From: Hymenobacter sp. 5317J-9
Lineage (GTDB): Bacteria; Bacteroidota; Bacteroidia; Cytophagales; Hymenobacteraceae
Direction: 5' to 3'
Assembly: GCF_022921075.1 (NCBI RefSeq)
Contig: NZ_CP095050.1
Location: forward strand, 496,001 to 560,000
Length of the DNA stretch: 64,000 nucleotides
This document shows positions 62,372 to 64,000 of this stretch, in pieces. The notes below the pieces were generated by a model that was given only the letters and a program-made list of their open reading frames with translations, did not search any database and was not told the origin of the DNA. Position numbers and translations under genes: made by a program. How positions within the stretch are numbered: the stretch's first letter is position 1; the number at the start of each line of letters is the position of its first letter.

Positions 62372-64000
62372 GTGCCACACGCTTCGCTCCGCATCCTGCT
62401 GCTCACGCCGCCGCTCACGCAGCTCAACACCCCGTACCCGGCCACGGCCTACATCAAAGGCTTTCTGGGCGGGCGCGGCTTTGCTGTGACGCAGGCCGAT
62501 ATGGGCCTGCAGCTGGTGCTGCGGCTGTTTTCGGTGGAAGGGCTGAAGCGGGCATTTGCTGAGATTGAGGCCGGTGATTTCGCGCTCAGCGACAATGCCC
62601 AGCGCATGATGCGCCTGCAGCACCGCTACCTGGCCACCATCGGCCCGGTCATCCGCTTCCTTCAAAACAAAGACCTGACCCTGGCTCCGCGCATCTGCCA
62701 CGGCCGTTTCCTGCCCGAAGCCAGCCGCTTCGACCACGTGGCCGACCTCGAAACTGCTTTCGGCACCATGGGGCTCACCGACCAGGCCCGCCACCTGGCC
62801 ACGCTTTACCTCGAAGACCTCGCCGACCTGCTCAAGGAAACGGTGGGGCCGCACTTCGGCTTCTCGCGCTACGCCGAGAAGCTGGCCCTGTCTGCTACCA
62901 GCTTCGAGCCCCTGCACCGCGAGCTGGAAGCCGCCCCCGGCCTGCTGGACCGCATGCTGCTGGAAGAGCTGGAGCCGCTGCTGGCGCGCGTGCAGCCCGA
63001 TGTGGTGGGCTTCACCGTGCCCTTTCCGGGCAACCTTTACGGCGCGCTGCGGCTGGCCAAACACATCAAGCAGCTCAGCCCCGCCACGGCTACCATCATG
63101 GGCGGCGGCTACCCCAACACCGAACTGCGCACCATTCAGGAGCCCCGCTTTTTTGACTACATCGACTACCTGACCCTGGACGATGGCGAAGGCCCGTGGC
63201 TGCGGCTGCTGGAATATTTGGGCTCTGAGCATAATGCGCCGAGTGAAAATCGGGGCAGCCTTGAAGCGCAAGACGAAGTGCATTGCGCTTTACAATCCGT
63301 GCTCTACGCTCCGCCTGCCCGCGACCAACTCCAGCGCACTTTCCTGCGCAACGAGCAGGGCCAGATTGAGTACATCAACCACCCGCACCCCGAAGTGCCG
63401 CACCACGAAGTGGGCACGCCCGACTACTCCGACCTGCCCCTCACCGAGTACCTCTCGGTGCTGGAGGTGCTGAACCCCATGCACCGCCTCTGGAGCGACG
63501 GCCGCTGGAACAAGCTCACCGTGGCCCACGGCTGCTACTGGAAGCGCTGCTCCTTCTGCGACGTCACCTTGGACTACATCGCGCGCTACGAAACGGCCCC
63601 CAGCACCCTGCTGGTCGACCGCATCGAGCAAATCATTCAGCAAACCGGCCAGACTGGCTTTCACTTCGTGGACGAAGCCGCGCCACCCCTGGCCCTGCGC
63701 GACCTCGCCATCGAACTGCTCAAACGCCGCGTGCCCATCACCTGGTGGGGCAACATTCGCTTCGAAAAAACCTTCTCGGCCGACCTGTGCCGCTTGCTGG
63801 CCGCCTCGGGCTGCATTGCCGTGAGCGGCGGGCTGGAAGTGGCTTCTGATAGGTTGTTGGCCCTCATGGAAAAAGGGGTCACCATTGCGCAGGTGGCGCG
63901 CGTGGCCGACGGCTTCACCCAGGCCGGCATCATGGTTCATGCCTATCTGATGTACGGCTTCCCCACCGAAACTGCCCAGGAAACCATTGATAGTTTGGAG
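62372..64000 (+). CDS. B12-binding-domain radical SAM protein, 5' part
   Basis: A 543-codon partial frame running out of the window. The N-terminus, LRILLLTPPLTQLNTPYP, opens a B12-binding-type Rossmann domain, with VGFTVPFPGNLYGALRL and TIMGGGYPNTE, followed from about residue 380 by a radical SAM barrel. The iron-sulfur motif is CYWKRCSFC (Cys388, Cys393, Cys396), so the spacing is CX4CX2C and not the usual CX3CX2C. Later motifs are FHFVDEAAPP and GGLEVASDRLL. No ATG exists at the start; GTG 62372 gives MPHASLRILLL. The chemistry is unknown; methylation or ring formation is common in this group. Confidence 0.85.
   Translation, partial: MPHASLRILLLTPPLTQLNTPYPATAYIKGFLGGRGFAVTQADMGLQLVLRLFSVEGLKRAFAEIEAGDFALSDNAQRMMRLQHRYLATIGPVIRFLQNKDLTLAPRICHGRFLPEASRFDHVADLETAFGTMGLTDQARHLATLYLEDLADLLKETVGPHFGFSRYAEKLALSATSFEPLHRELEAAPGLLDRMLLEELEPLLARVQPDVVGFTVPFPGNLYGALRLAKHIKQLSPATATIMGGGYPNTELRTIQEPRFFDYIDYLTLDDGEGPWLRLLEYLGSEHNAPSENRGSLEAQDEVHCALQSVLYAPPARDQLQRTFLRNEQGQIEYINHPHPEVPHHEVGTPDYSDLPLTEYLSVLEVLNPMHRLWSDGRWNKLTVAHGCYWKRCSFCDVTLDYIARYETAPSTLLVDRIEQIIQQTGQTGFHFVDEAAPPLALRDLAIELLKRRVPITWWGNIRFEKTFSADLCRLLAASGCIAVSGGLEVASDRLLALMEKGVTIAQVARVADGFTQAGIMVHAYLMYGFPTETAQETIDSLE

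Noticed and set aside
1..64000. tRNA, rRNA, CRISPR array, prophage or defence system
   Set aside because: I looked for their usual marks (CCA-ended cloverleaf, regular spaced repeats, integrase, terminase, restriction genes) and found none.

Overview
The window is a 64 kb piece of a GC-rich chromosome from a member of the Bacteroidota, most like Hymenobacter or a close relative in the Cytophagales. The reasons are type IX secretion (T9SS) C-terminal sorting domains on many large surface proteins, a gliding-motility-type C-terminal domain, a fused transaldolase/phosphoglucose isomerase, starts with no Shine-Dalgarno sequence, and -7 promoter elements of the Bacteroidota type (TAnnTTTG). This assignment is inference from gene content; no 16S or other marker is present.

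Layout. 0-3.4 kb: the end of dxs, a small lipoprotein, an aldo/keto reductase and the decayed tail of a T9SS surface protein. 3.6-15.6 kb: a pentose locus, galM-araB-araD-araA-abfA (GH51), facing a tal-pgi fusion, with a LacI-family regulator beyond it. Together these release L-arabinose, isomerise and phosphorylate it to D-xylulose 5-phosphate, and pass it through the pentose phosphate pathway; no arabinose transporter is visible. 15.6-22 kb: an alpha/beta hydrolase, then a minus-strand set of a lamin-tail T9SS protein, DUF1800 and DUF1501. Between about 4.8 and 19.4 kb most gaps carry a palindromic REP-like element.

22-30.5 kb: two paralogous secreted beta-helix proteins flank asd, a regulatory-domain outer-membrane protein and a 3-methyladenine DNA glycosylase. 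30.7-40.5 kb: a surface-polysaccharide cluster with Wzt at one end, Wzm at the other, and an FkbM methyltransferase plus six glycosyltransferases between them. 40.5-48.3 kb: an acetyltransferase, a secreted sugar dehydrogenase and two large divergent surface proteins.

48.3-54.4 kb: a metal-transport region with a CDF exporter, an NRAMP importer whose promoter overlaps a 26-bp DtxR/MntR-like palindrome, a TonB-dependent receptor and a small outer-membrane protein. 54.4-57.8 kb: a cobalamin riboswitch followed by a BtuB-like receptor and a BtuG-like beta-propeller lipoprotein. 57.9-62.3 kb: small genes, then an AraC regulator with an N-terminal CxxC motif, a 16-cysteine Csp-like protein and a Met/His-rich outer-membrane protein, which look like a copper-handling set. 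The window ends inside a B12-binding radical SAM gene. I see no tRNA, rRNA, CRISPR array, prophage or insertion sequence.
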